Positions 43,107 to 55,009 of a stretch of DNA of 64,000 nt are shown one piece after another. A program made the position numbers and the translations under genes. This stretch comes from Glutinoglossum americanum (lineage: Eukaryota; Ascomycota; Geoglossomycetes; Geoglossales; Geoglossaceae). The notes below the pieces were generated by a model. The model did no database searches and was not told where the DNA came from. It saw only the letters and a program-made list of their open reading frames with translations. Location: contig JAGHQL010000158.1 in NCBI GenBank assembly GCA_020080175.1, forward strand, positions 1 through 64,000, read 5' to 3'. How positions within the stretch are numbered: the first letter of the stretch is position 1; each line of letters starts with the position of its first letter.

Positions 43107-43915
43107 TGTTTGTACTGCACGATGTTGGAAAGACTCAATTAGAGGGGCGGTGGGGGAATCCAACCCCGGCCCCCCGCGCTTATCACATGACAAGAGCATC
43201 CCAACCCAAACCGTGGCATCGATATATCGCCTCCCAGACACAACCGGGGCGACGAACTTAAGCACCGGGGGGGAACACTCATAACCACGGGCACCCCCTG
43301 AGGCTACCGAGTATATGCTTAAGAGAGGCTTCTACGATTACAGGCATGCTCCCAGGCCCCACCGTTGTGTCATGGCGGGTATGTCTAGGAGGGATCCAAG
43401 AGCTATGGCGTGGGACTCCTATAACCGTGCCCACGCCACCAGAAAATAGTGAAGATATATAGGTGGCCGTTTGGGCAGCGTAAATCTATGAGCCCCACAG
43501 AGCCGCAATCAGCCCCACTTCACCTAAAAACGTTTCATTCAACGTCGTGGCCTCGAACGGTACTACATGTACTATTATATCAACCGCTCCGCAATAAAAT
43601 AGCGAAGCCTCTCGACTAATAAATGTTCAAATTCTCGAAATGATCTATTAATAGATTATTCTCTATTCCTAGTTTTATTTGTCGAATGGACCTTGTCCCT
43701 CTCATCATCTTGGACTAACTACGAGCTACCAACTGATATTCCAGACTTTGTAGCAGCAATGCGTGACTCTGAGTGGTACTCTGTATCGATGCTCCTACTA
43801 CTTGTCACCAATTGTGCCAACTTGCGTACTCCTTCTCTTAGCTCTCGCGCCCCATTGCGCAAGCCAGCTCGGCATTCTAAGGCACTTTTAGTTTTTCTTC
43901 CTTCATCTATAGGGT
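43107..43915. other. Intergenic, no gene recognised
   Basis: NMT1 promoter and RING-gene 3' flank. A T-arm-like GGGGTTGGATTCCCCC (minus strand, near 43150) lacks a box A and other stems. AT-rich at 43560-43690. Confidence 0.5.
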
Positions 43916-44503
43916 TCAACAGAGATGGCCGAACATACTAAACCAGCGTGTAGGCTCGCTCTTCCCTTCGCCATGCCGCATCTCTGTAATATGAGTCCGT
44001 ATATCCCAAGGATCCCACCGCAGTTCAGCTATGCAACCCTCTGACTCGAGGAAAGGACACCTGACTCGCACCTCCGCCAAAGCTTGTTCCGCAGGGCCTT
44101 TGATTCTTGAAACCGCCCCACAAGCTACAAATGCGCCGACTTCGCGCCAATGCCGGGTCCCAGCATCGTCACTAGGATAGTTAAGGGGGAAAGAAACGGC
44201 GATCGGTGGACCAGGAGGCTGTGGAAGGGGTTTCCGGTCAAGGGGACAAGTCGGTGAGATCTTTAGCGCTGATGTAATGCAGTGGCCGCAGAACGTGTGG
44301 CCACACGGCGTTTCCAAGGGACCCCAGAGCAGACAGAGACAAATGGGGCAGTAGTGCTGTGAGTCGACCGGAGTTGCGGGGGTGCAATCGCGAATACACA
44401 AAGTCCTGGCAATTAAACTGTGTTGGGCTTCGGAGCAGCTGCGATACCAGTACCGCAATCCCTCGGGCGCTGTAATTATCGGTGGCGGGATAGGCTGCGG
44501 CAT
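43916..44503 (-). CDS. Small RING-finger protein
   Basis: 195 residues from the only suitable ATG at 44503 (MPQPIPPPIITAPEG). The C3HC4 RING reads CPICLCLLWGPLETPCGHTFCGHCI..CPLDR (about residues 51-92). The remainder (AFVACGAVSRIKGPAEQAL..VRCPFLESEGC) contains further Cys and a C-terminal segment that could form a TRAF-type or B-box-like fold, but this is unclear. The likely role is an E3 ubiquitin ligase; substrates are unknown. A TATATA tract lies about 70-140 bp upstream. Confidence 0.8.
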   Translation of the reverse strand: MPQPIPPPIITAPEGLRYWYRSCSEAQHSLIARTLCIRDCTPATPVDSQHYCPICLCLLWGPLETPCGHTFCGHCITSALKISPTCPLDRKPLPQPPGPPIAVSFPLNYPSDDAGTRHWREVGAFVACGAVSRIKGPAEQALAEVRVRCPFLESEGCIAELRWDPWDIRTHITEMRHGEGKSEPTRWFSMFGHLC

Positions 44504-45138
44504 CTTGCGTTGAGAAGACGGGGGCAAAAGAGGCTTTTCTCTTGCCAGGTGGAGCGAGCTCTTATATAGTCCATAAAACCATAAGCTAGTTCTAAAATCT
44601 CCTATTTCGGCGGTATCGTCATGTGTGGTTATTATATAGGCCAAGCAGGCGGGGCTAGAGAAGAGCCGATGTTATAACCGGTTCAATTCCAAATTTTGAA
44701 GGCTAACTATTCCATGTCTTGGGGGCGGGGCCTGGTTCCTAAACGGTGTAGCTATGCCATTCCTGAGAATAAATTACCTAATTACAAAGAAATGATGACA
44801 CTATGCTTCAGCTACTACAATTGACATTCTCCTTCAGTTTCCCCATCCTCAAAGGACTTCGTTGTGCTACCTTATGGGGGGGCCGCCAAAGTCACTGTCA
44901 CGAATTCGCAAGAAACGGTGTGGGGGAGCTTCCAAGGTGAAATACTGGTAATATACTTCAGCTTAGAAAAGAGTTGCCCTTCAGTTGCTCGGGCCCTACT
45001 ATTCACAGAACAGAGACTACTACTGCTATTTTCGCAGGCATCAAAACCAACACTAGCCTTGCCTCGCGTCCTCTAACAAATGTGTAGAAGTTGCTAGCTA
45101 ATAAGAGTGCTAATAAGGATACGAACTGCTTGATAACT
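44504..45138. other. Intergenic, no gene recognised
   Basis: RING-gene promoter and 3' flank of the hydrolase gene. A 70-codon frame at 44864-45076 has no features. Confidence 0.5.
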
Positions 45139-46568
45139 CTAAATACCGAATGCTCTGAAAACAGCTAGTGCAACTGGTGCATATGTGACAATTCGATTAT
45201 GAGCTACATACTCGCATCAGGACCATCCAAACATCATGGGTGGGGGCAGTTCATACCTCCATATCCGATAATTTCCTGCCTAATTGTCTTGCCTGGTGTA
45301 CGCCAAGTGTTCACTAGGCCAGCCTCCCCAAGGTCAAACTTCGCCTTCATGCTGTTGATTTGTTTCACAGTCATCCCTTGCTGGCTTGTAGCATTTGCCG
45401 CAGAGTAGAACAGAGCGTCTGAATGTGTCCAAGAGATCTCATGGTCGTTCTTGGAATGGATTAGGAAGAGTTTGACCCTCTCACTTGCCCTTACATAGTT
45501 GGCAAGCCGATCTGCTGTGTTCCACTTATCGACCATTCGCCCAGCAAACCACTTTTGTACGGTAGGATACGGTCTAAGGGGTGACAGAAGAGGGAAAAAT
45601 CCAACAATGCTATAGGTTAGTAAAAGTGTGGGTATATCAGAGAACCCGGCAACAAGTATGAGGCCTGCGAAATCTATTTGTGGAGTCGTCATTGAAAAGT
45701 GTTCTGCGGCTGCAGTGGCCACAGCTGTTCCAAGACTTTGGCCAAGGAGTAAAATTCTATTGGGTGGGATTTTTGCAACAGTTAGAGCCCAGTCGACTAA
45801 TGCGACCGCATCGACAACGATTCCTCCTTCAGTCGGAGAGCCCGTGGAATATCCAAAACCACGATAGTCAACGGCAATGACATGTATCTTGTCTGAAGCA
45901 CCTGATGAGATTGCTCTATAAGCATCTGTGCGCCATCCCTGGCCGACGTGACCAGCGTTCTATCTCAGTTAGACTTGTGAAAACGGTAGCGGATAGGATT
46001 TATGCTAACCCCATGAACTATGTAAACATCAGTTGCCTCCAAGGCGAAGTCATGGCCTGCAACTCTAGACTAGATGACTGACTCACAATTTATAATCAAA
46101 CGACTTTCAGGGTCATTTGCTAGCAGTTTGAAGGACTCCGTTGTTGAATAGTCTTCAGCGAGCCCCGGCGTCTGCTTGACCAGTGATTCCTCGTTCCTTG
46201 CATATACCGCAATAGGTATGATATGCCACACATACAGGTTTTCGCCGTCTGGAGTTCTGATGCTAAACGCGGAGACCTGGTTCTCTAGTTACATGAACAT
46301 GGACTATAGTTAGTGGATTGAAATCTTGGGTTACATACTTGCAAAACCAAATCGCTCAGGTTTATTTAAATCTTGGAAGTATCCCGAATGTAGCTTATGT
46401 ACGTATAAAGCACTGGGGACTTCAGCTTTCGGTCTAATTGTGGATAGTTGACTGCACTTACTGTCGCTGAACCCAAGTATTTGTCAAAATCAAAAGACAT
46501 GCAAAATAGAATGCTCCCCCAGCAACGAGGACCCAGTAGGCCTTCTTGAAGATTGGCTGCAACGCCAT
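45139..46568 (-). CDS. ABHD12-type alpha/beta hydrolase
   Basis: Six exons, 46462-46568, 46339-46433, 46087-46284, 46010-46017 (8 nt), 45257-45959 and 45139-45203, giving 391 residues. An N-terminal membrane helix (WVLVAGGAFYFACLLILT) precedes VPSALYVHKLH and FGFAKNQVSAFSIRTPDGE, typical of this fungal ABHD12 family. The oxyanion loop FHGNAGH is assembled through the 8-nt micro-exon. The nucleophile elbow is GQSLG, a catalytic Asp lies in HSKNDHEI, and the final His in GAHNRIV comes from the last exon. The likely substrates are lysophospholipids or monoacylglycerols at a membrane; that is by family. Without the micro-exon the conserved HG would be lost. It is head to head with SWC3. Confidence 0.88.
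46010..46017 (-). other. 8-nt micro-exon of the ABHD12-type gene
   Basis: TTCATGGG, flanked by acceptor TACATAG and donor GTTAGC. It adds Phe-His-Gly (with one base from the previous exon), so that IIN-FHG-NAGH matches the conserved hydrolase oxyanion motif. The flanking introns are 69 and 50 nt. Confidence 0.75.
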
Positions 46569-47132
46569 GGGGATCCCGCTTTTTGGGAGCAAATGGAGGA
46601 CGAGTACACGGAGATAATGTGATGAGAGATTGGAAACACTCTAAAACCGGACCGGCGCAAGAAAATCAAATAATAATAGGGCAAAGAGGGGAGATCTATA
46701 ATAGAGAGTACGAATGAGGAACAAATTTGACTATTATAGTTGAAGGCAATAAATATCGGTCATGGAGTTGCCTCTGATAACGACGTCACCACGACAGGAA
46801 GTTAGCTATAACTGGGGGTTCCGTTGTTATTGGCAAGAGAAATATCTAAAAGATGCGAGGCTGTATCTGGTGTCGCATTAGAACACAACGGACATAAAAA
46901 TTGAGCGTTGTATGTTATGGTCGCTGTGAGGGCCCGCAGTGCAAATCTTGTGCAGCTTGATGTTTGTCGTGCGAGTTTCGTCTACCATATCCGAACACAG
47001 CTCATGTTCCGACAATCTTTCGTGCTCCACTCTCAATGCTTTGCCTTCACGCTATCAATCATCCTCGTCAAACGGCGCCTACGATCCGTAGTGAGCCGTG
47101 CGTCGTCCTAGGGGATCTATTTAACCTTCAAG
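46569..47132. promoter_or_regulatory. Divergent promoter region of the hydrolase gene and SWC3
   Basis: No gene. An ACGTCAC motif (half CRE) lies at about 46780. Nothing else specific. Confidence 0.4.
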
Positions 47133-49377
47133 ATGGTTGGTAAGAGGAGGGCGGCCGCCAAAGCTCGGGTTGAAGCAAAGAAACGGACACCTACACCCCC
47201 GGATGAGCCGTCGTCATCTGAATCTGTCGACAAAGGTCTTCCAACTCGGCTTGAAGAAGGCCAGCCTTTACCTACTCTTAATGAACCGCAATCTAAGGGC
47301 TTATCTTCGAGAGAGTATCAGTCGATAGCAGAAAGGCAAAGCTGTTCCGTCTAATTCTAAGCTGGACCTTGCTCACATTTTCTCTAGTGGAATCTTAGCG
47401 GCGTCCCTACAACGATCCCGAGACCGATGGCTCAGCGAAGGCATATTCGAGCGGTATTGGACCAAGCCATCCAAGAAAAAGTCGCAGATGGAGACTCGAG
47501 CTCCAAACCCTCCAAAGGATACTATGGTTAAACTCGGTCCTTGCACTCTAACGATCGAGCCCCATGTCTTCGAAGTTATGCTCTATACTGTTAAGGAACC
47601 CCAATCACTGTCACAGCCTCCTGCACCCGGTCAACTGCCACAAAGACCTATATTACAGTATGGACCTCCTAGCGGCGTCGCTCCTAAAAAGCCACAGCAT
47701 GTTGGTAACCATGGCCAACTAACGCGAAATCCCACTCAAGCATCTCAACATACCCCAACAGCACCACCTCTTACGACTGCTAGTAACGGCTCGGCCGTGG
47801 CTCAAAGGACTTCCTTCCAAACGATACAAACTCCCGCACCAATAAACGGAAATGTAATTCCGCCTCAAGACCCTCCACCGGTGCATAACGGTATCCCTGG
47901 GCCATCAATGCAAGCTCCAAAGCCAAGTCCAGACCCTGTTATCCAGATGTTAGCGACAAAAGCTGCTACGGACCACGAGCTGAAAGCATTGATGCGGGTA
48001 GTCGCCTCTGGCAAAGCGACTCATCCTCAGCTCAAGGTCTTTCAAGGCCATATTGATGAGCTTACTGCGATACTCAACTCTCAAGGCAATACCGGCAGGC
48101 CATTTACACAAGATGAGAGGCTACTGGGTGCTCCTCCGGGAGCCGGCGTGCTACGTCCTAGCTCACATGTTGCAACTACACCTAGACCAAATGGAGGAGC
48201 CTTAGGCCCATCAATAGCTAGCCGGTCGACGACAGCACCCACTTCTCTTGCTATTAGGGCAGAACACCCGGCCCAGTCACAAACAACCCCACAGATTGCT
48301 CATGTTAAGCCAAGAGGCCATGTCATGTCTCACAAACCAGATATAACCGCTATTCTCTTTGAATTTGCCGCAGGCTCGGGTGATCGGTTTCTCTTTCCCA
48401 AATATAGCATCCTCGAATACCTTCCAGGAAGCACACAAGTTATTGCATCCTTCCTTGTCGTACGTAAGGGCAGTAATAGCGTCTCGGGTAACTATGATCC
48501 TGTTCTCGATTATTATCAGCCGGTCACCATGCGTCTCGCGGCGCAGACTCCTAAAATACTAGAGCCGTTGGTGAAAGTTGTCGCCGACCCCGCCGAGGCT
48601 AGGAAATATATGGACGATATAATGGACAATATGACTCGTGCAGAGTATGTCCATCTTGCTATGAGATTACCTCGGGATCCACACGATATTGATGATGAGG
48701 ATGAAGGAGGGCCGCCCGATCATGATAGCGAGGGCAGCATCAAAGCCGTTCCACTACCGACGAAGTTATCGATTCTACCAAAGAGGAAGAAACAAAACTT
48801 AGGGAGAGCGCCGAGGGGGGTGGTAAGTCTGAAGCAAACTGGGGAATCGTGTAGCTCTACCTAATATACATTTACATAGACAATATCCACCGACCGTTCT
48901 TCAGCCGAGCCATGGCCTTCACTTGCTCCAAAACCTGATAACAAGCTACCTCGCTCGAGGAAAGGGAGGGTGGCAGATCCCACGAAAGCATGCCATCTCT
49001 GCCACACATCAACTACTTCTTTATGGCGAAAGGCTGAAGTTGATGGAGAAAGCGTGACAGGTCGGTTTCCCGAACCTGTTACTGACACTAAGTTTCTGAT
49101 TCTGACTCTCCCAGTTTGCAACGCTTGCGGTATCAAGTGGAAGACGAACTCTACTCGTGCCCAGGAGGCTGCTCAAGCAGCGGCGTCTGGTCAACCACCA
49201 CCGAAAAAGATGAGAATCTCGCAAAAGTCCACATCGGCAAATGGTCAAGGCTCCCTCCTACCTGCATCCCAGGCCACCGCACAGCACCCAAATCCTGTAG
49301 CTGCCGACGCCAGGACCGCCAAGAATGAGGTTCCTATCAGCGCTAACCCAGATGTCAAAATGCAGGATGCCGTATAG
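47133..49377 (+). CDS. SWC3: SWR1-complex subunit Swc3 with C-terminal GATA-type zinc finger
   Basis: Four exons, 47133-47335, 47388-48822, 48880-49060 and 49115-49377, giving 693 residues. The N-terminal block SSREYQSIAE-SGILAASLQRSR followed by GIFERYWTKPSKKK is the Swc3 signature. NPPKDTMVKLGPCTLTIEPHVFEV follows. The middle is Pro/Gln/Thr-rich and a second conserved block is FEFAAGSGDRFLFPKYSILEYL. The C-terminal zinc finger is C-x2-C-x20-C-x2-C (CHLCHTSTTSLWRK, then VCNACGIKWK), assembled over the last intron. Swc3 belongs to the SWR1 complex that exchanges H2A for H2A.Z. The first intron begins with GC instead of GT, and the last intron is 54 nt, in frame and without a stop. Confidence 0.88.
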
Positions 49378-50420
49378 GTGCTTCGCGGCTCGGATCAAAC
49401 GAACTCATTAATGTCTTTTGAACTTTCTATATCATGACGAATCATCCGTGTTTTTTTCTCCATCAAAGGCTTCGGATTTTTCTGGTTTTCGCAATGGAGT
49501 TCAAGACCCGGTTGAGACTGTTTTCGTTCATTCTCCCTCTAAAAGTAATCGGCTTTCCTCTAACTGGCGTTTGGGAATGGCGGTAATGGATATTGTCAAA
49601 CCGGCGACTTCTGTATCATACTTCAATTTTGCTGTGCATTGTGCTAACAGAGCCCCCGTCGCCATGCTTACCGCATGGGTCTCGTACCCCGTCGGTCAGA
49701 TATTTTCATCGCGCGTTCTTCATCTCTCTCCTAAGGAAAACTCATGAAAGGGGCCGGTGAGGAAAATGGGGATCATGGGAATTTCTTTTTTTTTTTATTC
49801 TAGCGCTCTCGGAAGAGCTTCAATGTCATGTTGCTTAGTTCAGTCTAAAGAATACCTCCTCCCCCCGCAGATAGATGACTAGGTCTAGATCATTTCTAGT
49901 TATACACAATCCAAACTTCGCAAGACTAAGACTCCTGGCGCTTGGCATTTGCCTGTCCTCACATGCCCGGGGGTGAGGTACATGTCGGTAAAGCTCTTTC
50001 TCTTGGTTTCACGGCATAGGCTCCATAGCGTAAGGCAGTGGCCCCTTTCCAAGGGCTTGATCAGCCTTACGGGTTGGTCTTCATATAAAAACTTTCCCCC
50101 TCCAGGCGGCGGGATTGTCTTCGCGTCGCTTAGAGGGGGAAGGCTATTAGCGGGGTCACTTTTGGGTGTTTCTCGCCGAGTAAAAGGGGGTAATTAATGT
50201 ATTAATCTTTGTCTAGGCTAAGTGCGTATGTATGTATATATGTGTATGTATGGATGAGGCGAAGCCCGTTGTATGCCTTTGAAGGCTGCTTTTTTTTGTC
50301 GGAGGCAGCTGCGTGGGGATTTGCTGTTCGGTGTGAAGGACGTTGAGCTGGGTGAACGGAGTGCGGAGGAGGTAGGAGTACTCGAGGCTGGTGAGCGTAG
50401 ACAGCGTCGAGTTGTACGGC
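49378..50420. other. Intergenic, no gene recognised
   Basis: SWC3 3' flank. A 109-codon plus frame at 49418-49747 lacks features and probably belongs to the untranslated region. A TATG microsatellite lies near 50222-50254 and T-runs near 49784-49795. Confidence 0.45.
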
Positions 50421-50702
50421 CTATCGCAAATCCAGCTCCCATAGTTTGATCTTATATTCCTCCCTCGCCAACACCTTGTGCCGCTTCTCGTACTGTAGCC
50501 GCCTCGCCTCACGTTCCTTATATGATGGTGTTTGGTATAGCGTCTGTAGTGTCCCCCACCAGTGGCTGAGGGGAGGTTGCTCGCGTTCCGGGTTCATGTA
50601 GAATTCGTTCGTGAAGAGGCGGGTCCTGGTGGTGTGGAGACGGGCCTTCAGACTGCTCGCTACGCTGCCGAAAGAGGGGTCGGAGGAACGGCGACGTAGC
50701 AT
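50421..50702 (-). CDS. Small basic protein, possibly mitochondrial, unknown
   Basis: 93 residues. The N-terminal third (SSLKARLHTTRTRLFTNEF) is Arg/Ser/Thr-rich with no acidic residues between 8 and 32, in the style of a mitochondrial presequence. It is followed by LSHWWGTLQTLYQTPSYKERE and a charged helix (RRLQYEKRHKVLAREEYKIK). I do not recognise the family. The frame could splice near the stop into another frame that stays open to about 50213, so the C-terminus is uncertain. Confidence 0.5.
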   Translation of the reverse strand: MLRRRSSDPSFGSVASSLKARLHTTRTRLFTNEFYMNPEREQPPLSHWWGTLQTLYQTPSYKEREARRLQYEKRHKVLAREEYKIKLWELDLR

Positions 50703-51489
50703 ATTAGAAGTAGCGAAGTGAGGGATGGACCTGTGAATGGCTGCGAGTAAGGCCTGGGGGTGAGGGTCATTTTATCTGCCCTGAGCGCCTCAGCGGGACC
50801 CGCCAGCCACTGGCTACATTACCACCGCGCAGGACCGAGCGCACACTGAGGCTGTCGGGATCAGGCCTTTCTTTGCGTACACCCAGAGCCGCTCTTTCCC
50901 AAAACGATGCATCATAGCTTCCACTATGCATTCAGGCAAGAAGATCCGAGAAATTGGCGTTAGCACCTGAAAGACCAGACAGCAAGAGGGTTTGTCGAAG
51001 CCTGGGCCGCGTCACAGCTACCTCCACATTGGATCTAACTGCTGATGTACCTACTTCTCCGTTGGAGAAACGAAGACGTGAAGACTCGGGCTGGTTGGGA
51101 AGATCAGACCCGCAAACCCGGCGGTGGGGTTGCGATGACGTTATATACTGGGTCTATACAACAAACACGCTTGGTCGGTGGAGTGAGCTCCATCAATGCT
51201 GAATTACCGACGGTTCGTAGGTGTCAGCGCGGTGGTAAGTTCTACACTGCGACCGCATTGCGCATCTACTAGCCTTGCAGCGGTGCTTAAATCACCACCT
51301 GTTGGACATAGCTTCCTAGGAGATGTCAACACACGTGCATTCTTGGCACAGAATTAGGGCACTAACTAATGGTTGAACGGGCCGGAGACCCAACGGTCTG
51401 CCAGCGATTCACACTACCAATGTTGGGAGTTTCCGAAAGCACAACCGTTGGGTGCTAATCAATTGCTAAAGTACAGCCATCATCCACTT
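50703..51489. other. Intergenic, no gene recognised
   Basis: Promoter side of the small gene and 3' flank of the aldehyde dehydrogenase gene. Frames at 50954-51272 look accidental. Confidence 0.5.
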
Positions 51490-53223
51490 TTAATGCCCTG
51501 TTAGATTAACATGGATAGCTTTCGCGGTCGTGTAAGGCGCCAGACCCGCCTCACCCAGTTCTCGCCCAATTCCGCTCTGTTTAACTCCCCCAAACGGAAT
51601 TCTGAAGTCCGAGTCATTGCTGCTATTGATCCACACCGTGCCGGATTCAATTCTCCTGGCAACCCTATGCGCTCTTGTGATGTCCTGTGTGAAAACGGCG
51701 CTCCCAAGGCCATAGGTGGTATCATTGGCACGATCGATAGCCTCCTCCTCCGTTTTGAATTTCGACATGACGACAAATGGCCCGAAAACCTCCTCTCGGT
51801 AGATCGTCATGTTATCTTTAACATTAGTGAATACCGTCGGTTCAATGAAGAAGCCCTTGCCATTGACGTCCTTGTGTGGCACTCCACCGGTCGCTAGCGT
51901 TGCCCCCTCCTTCTTGCCGGCTTCGATGTAGCCTAGAACGCGCTCGTACTGCGCCTTTGTTATTTGTGGACCCTGATACGTGTCGTCTTTAAACGGGTCT
52001 CCAATCTTAGAAACAGACTTCACCTGTTCTTCGTACATCTTGACAAACTTATCATAGACGGCGTCTTGGATCAGGATGCGGCTGGTGGCGGTACATATCT
52101 GTCCCATGTTGGACATAACTCCCGAATGTGCCCATTTAACCGCCTGCTGTAGGTTCGCATCGTCAAAGACAATTAGGGGACTTTTGCCGCCAGTCTCTAG
52201 TGTAATATCTTTCATGTTCACGGAGGCTAACTTCATTATCTCCCGGCCCGTTGCTGTAGAGCCAGTGAAAGCGATCTTGTCAACATTAGGATGGGTTGCG
52301 ATGGCTGCGCCCGCCTCTCGGCCATAACCATTAAGGATGTTTATAACGCCGGGAGGAAAGCCAGCTTGTGGGATCAGCGTGGCCAAATATAGGACGGAGA
52401 GTGGAGTTTGCTCGGCGGGCTTAAGGACTACGGTGTTACCGCAGGCCAGAGCAGGGCCGAGCTTCCACGCAGCCATTGCGAGGGGATAATTCCACCTGGT
52501 GGCCCCAAAATCAATCGTATGGTCGAAGCAGATCACGGCAGGAGTGGGGCTTACGGGATAATCTGACCACATACGCCAACAGGGGCTCGAATGGTATACG
52601 AAAATTTTGCCGGACTAGTATCGAAGACTTGCCCGTGAATCTTATCTGACCATCCTCCATAGTATCGAAGCACATTAATGACTTCGCCGACATCGTCTGC
52701 TAGGGCCACCGAGTATGGTTTGCCATTGTCCCAAGTCTCAATCGTTGCGAGTGTCTCCGCATGTTCTTCTACAAGTGCAGCAAGCTTGAGCAGCAGGCCG
52801 CCTCGAACCGACGTATCAAGATCTCGCCATGACGGATCCTTGAAAGCCTTGCGAGCAGCCTTTACAGCAACGTCGACATCACCCGAGCCAGCTGCGTGAA
52901 CAGTGGCGATCTCGGTCTCATCGCTAAGTACAGGAGATAAGGTCAGTAATGTCTCTAGACAATAGGCGAAGGCAACTAACTACGCACGTAGGATTGATGG
53001 TTGTAATCTTCTGCCCAGACTCCGCCTTCACAAATTCATTGTTGATGAACAGGCCAACCGGCTGTTTATATTTTCTGCCGTTTGGCGCGGTCAGATCGAC
53101 GAATAGGTCTGACATTATAGAAGAGGAGGCTCTGAATGATCTCTTTGAAAGAGTGCGTGCGCGAAGAGATGGCCTCGTGTGGAAGAATGTGGAAGTGCGG
53201 GTTGCGGGGGCGAGCTTCCACAT
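51490..53223 (-). CDS. Mitochondrial-type aldehyde dehydrogenase
   Basis: Three exons, 52988-53223, 52555-52923 and 51490-52495, giving 536 residues. It oxidises aldehydes to acids with NAD(P)+. The catalytic Cys is in MGQICTATSR (Cys336) and the general base Glu in LETGGKSP (Glu302). The cofactor loop FTGSTATG and the ending PFGGVKQSGIGRELGE are also clear. The N-terminus from 53223 (MWKLAPATRTSTFFHTRPSLR..) is an Arg/Ser/Thr-rich presequence. A second in-frame ATG at 53115 (MSDLFVDLTAP) would make a cytosolic form starting where cytosolic homologues begin. The product resembles fungal ALD5/ALD4-type acetaldehyde dehydrogenases. It is head to head with NTM1. Confidence 0.93.
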
Positions 53224-53744
53224 TTATGGTGATCGCCAGATATTCCCATGATTGGTGAATGCTGCTTCGTGCAACAAAGAAGAGAGCGGGGTCATTATGG
53301 GACGTGACAGATGAGGTCAGGGGATGGCAGGGATTCCCGATAGGGGAAAGGTTTCCTAGCGGATAATATCCGTTCATGCCATGAACCTCTCTCTCTTCGC
53401 AATAGCTTCACCGGTTGAGCAGATTCGAAAGGAGCAAGCCAAAAATCACGGCTTTCTACTAGACCGCAATGTTTAGCCCACGTCGGCCAGGCCAGCAAGC
53501 TTCGTGAGAATGCGAGTGGCACGTTGTATGCGAAGCACTGTGCCACCCACCCTCATATCATAAGACTACGACCAAAACCTACACACTCGTAAAGAACAAT
53601 ATATGATTTCAAGCCCCATCCCGTCCCAGTGCGAAACACCTAATTGAGAACCCGAGGGCGCTGTGTTGGTCGAACCCAAAGAGCCCTCGTCTAGTAGCTG
53701 ACCCACGGCCACGGCCACTATCTCACATCTCAACCCCACATACA
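53224..53744. promoter_or_regulatory. Divergent promoter region of ALDH and NTM1
   Basis: No gene; no assignable factor site. Confidence 0.4.
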
Positions 53745-54666
<922 letters not shown>

Positions 54667-55009
54667 CAAGAGGGGATATCATCTTTTCTTCAGGTCAAGA
54701 GCAGGTTAATTGTGTGCCGAGTAGGCATATATCAGTTCTTGCTGAGCAAAGTGAGGCCGATGTAGAGGGAAAGTAGAAAGAACTTAGGGCCACTAATTCC
54801 ACGATTAGACTTGATTTCCGAGCGCAGCGCGGACAAATGAGAGTGCAGCATATCTGCTGGAGAAGAGATTGGTCCAATAAAAGCGATTGTTGTAATTGGA
54901 TACTACACTAGCCATCCATTTCCAGCAGTCCTCTCGTGTTATCTTGCGTGATGTCTTCTCTTTCAATTATAAACCGTGGTTACCAGGTATTACTTCGCGT
55001 GCACGAACG
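54667..55009. other. Convergent intergenic region, no gene
   Basis: 3' flanks of NTM1 and the F-box gene. Nothing specific. Confidence 0.5.

Noticed and set aside
43140-43220. T-arm-like sequence on the minus strand upstream of NMT1
   Set aside because: The T stem is good, but there is no box A, no acceptor stem and the anticodon-like hairpin has a 4-nt loop.
49418-49747. 109-codon frame downstream of SWC3
   Set aside because: No domain, no good start context and it sits where the 3' untranslated region is expected.
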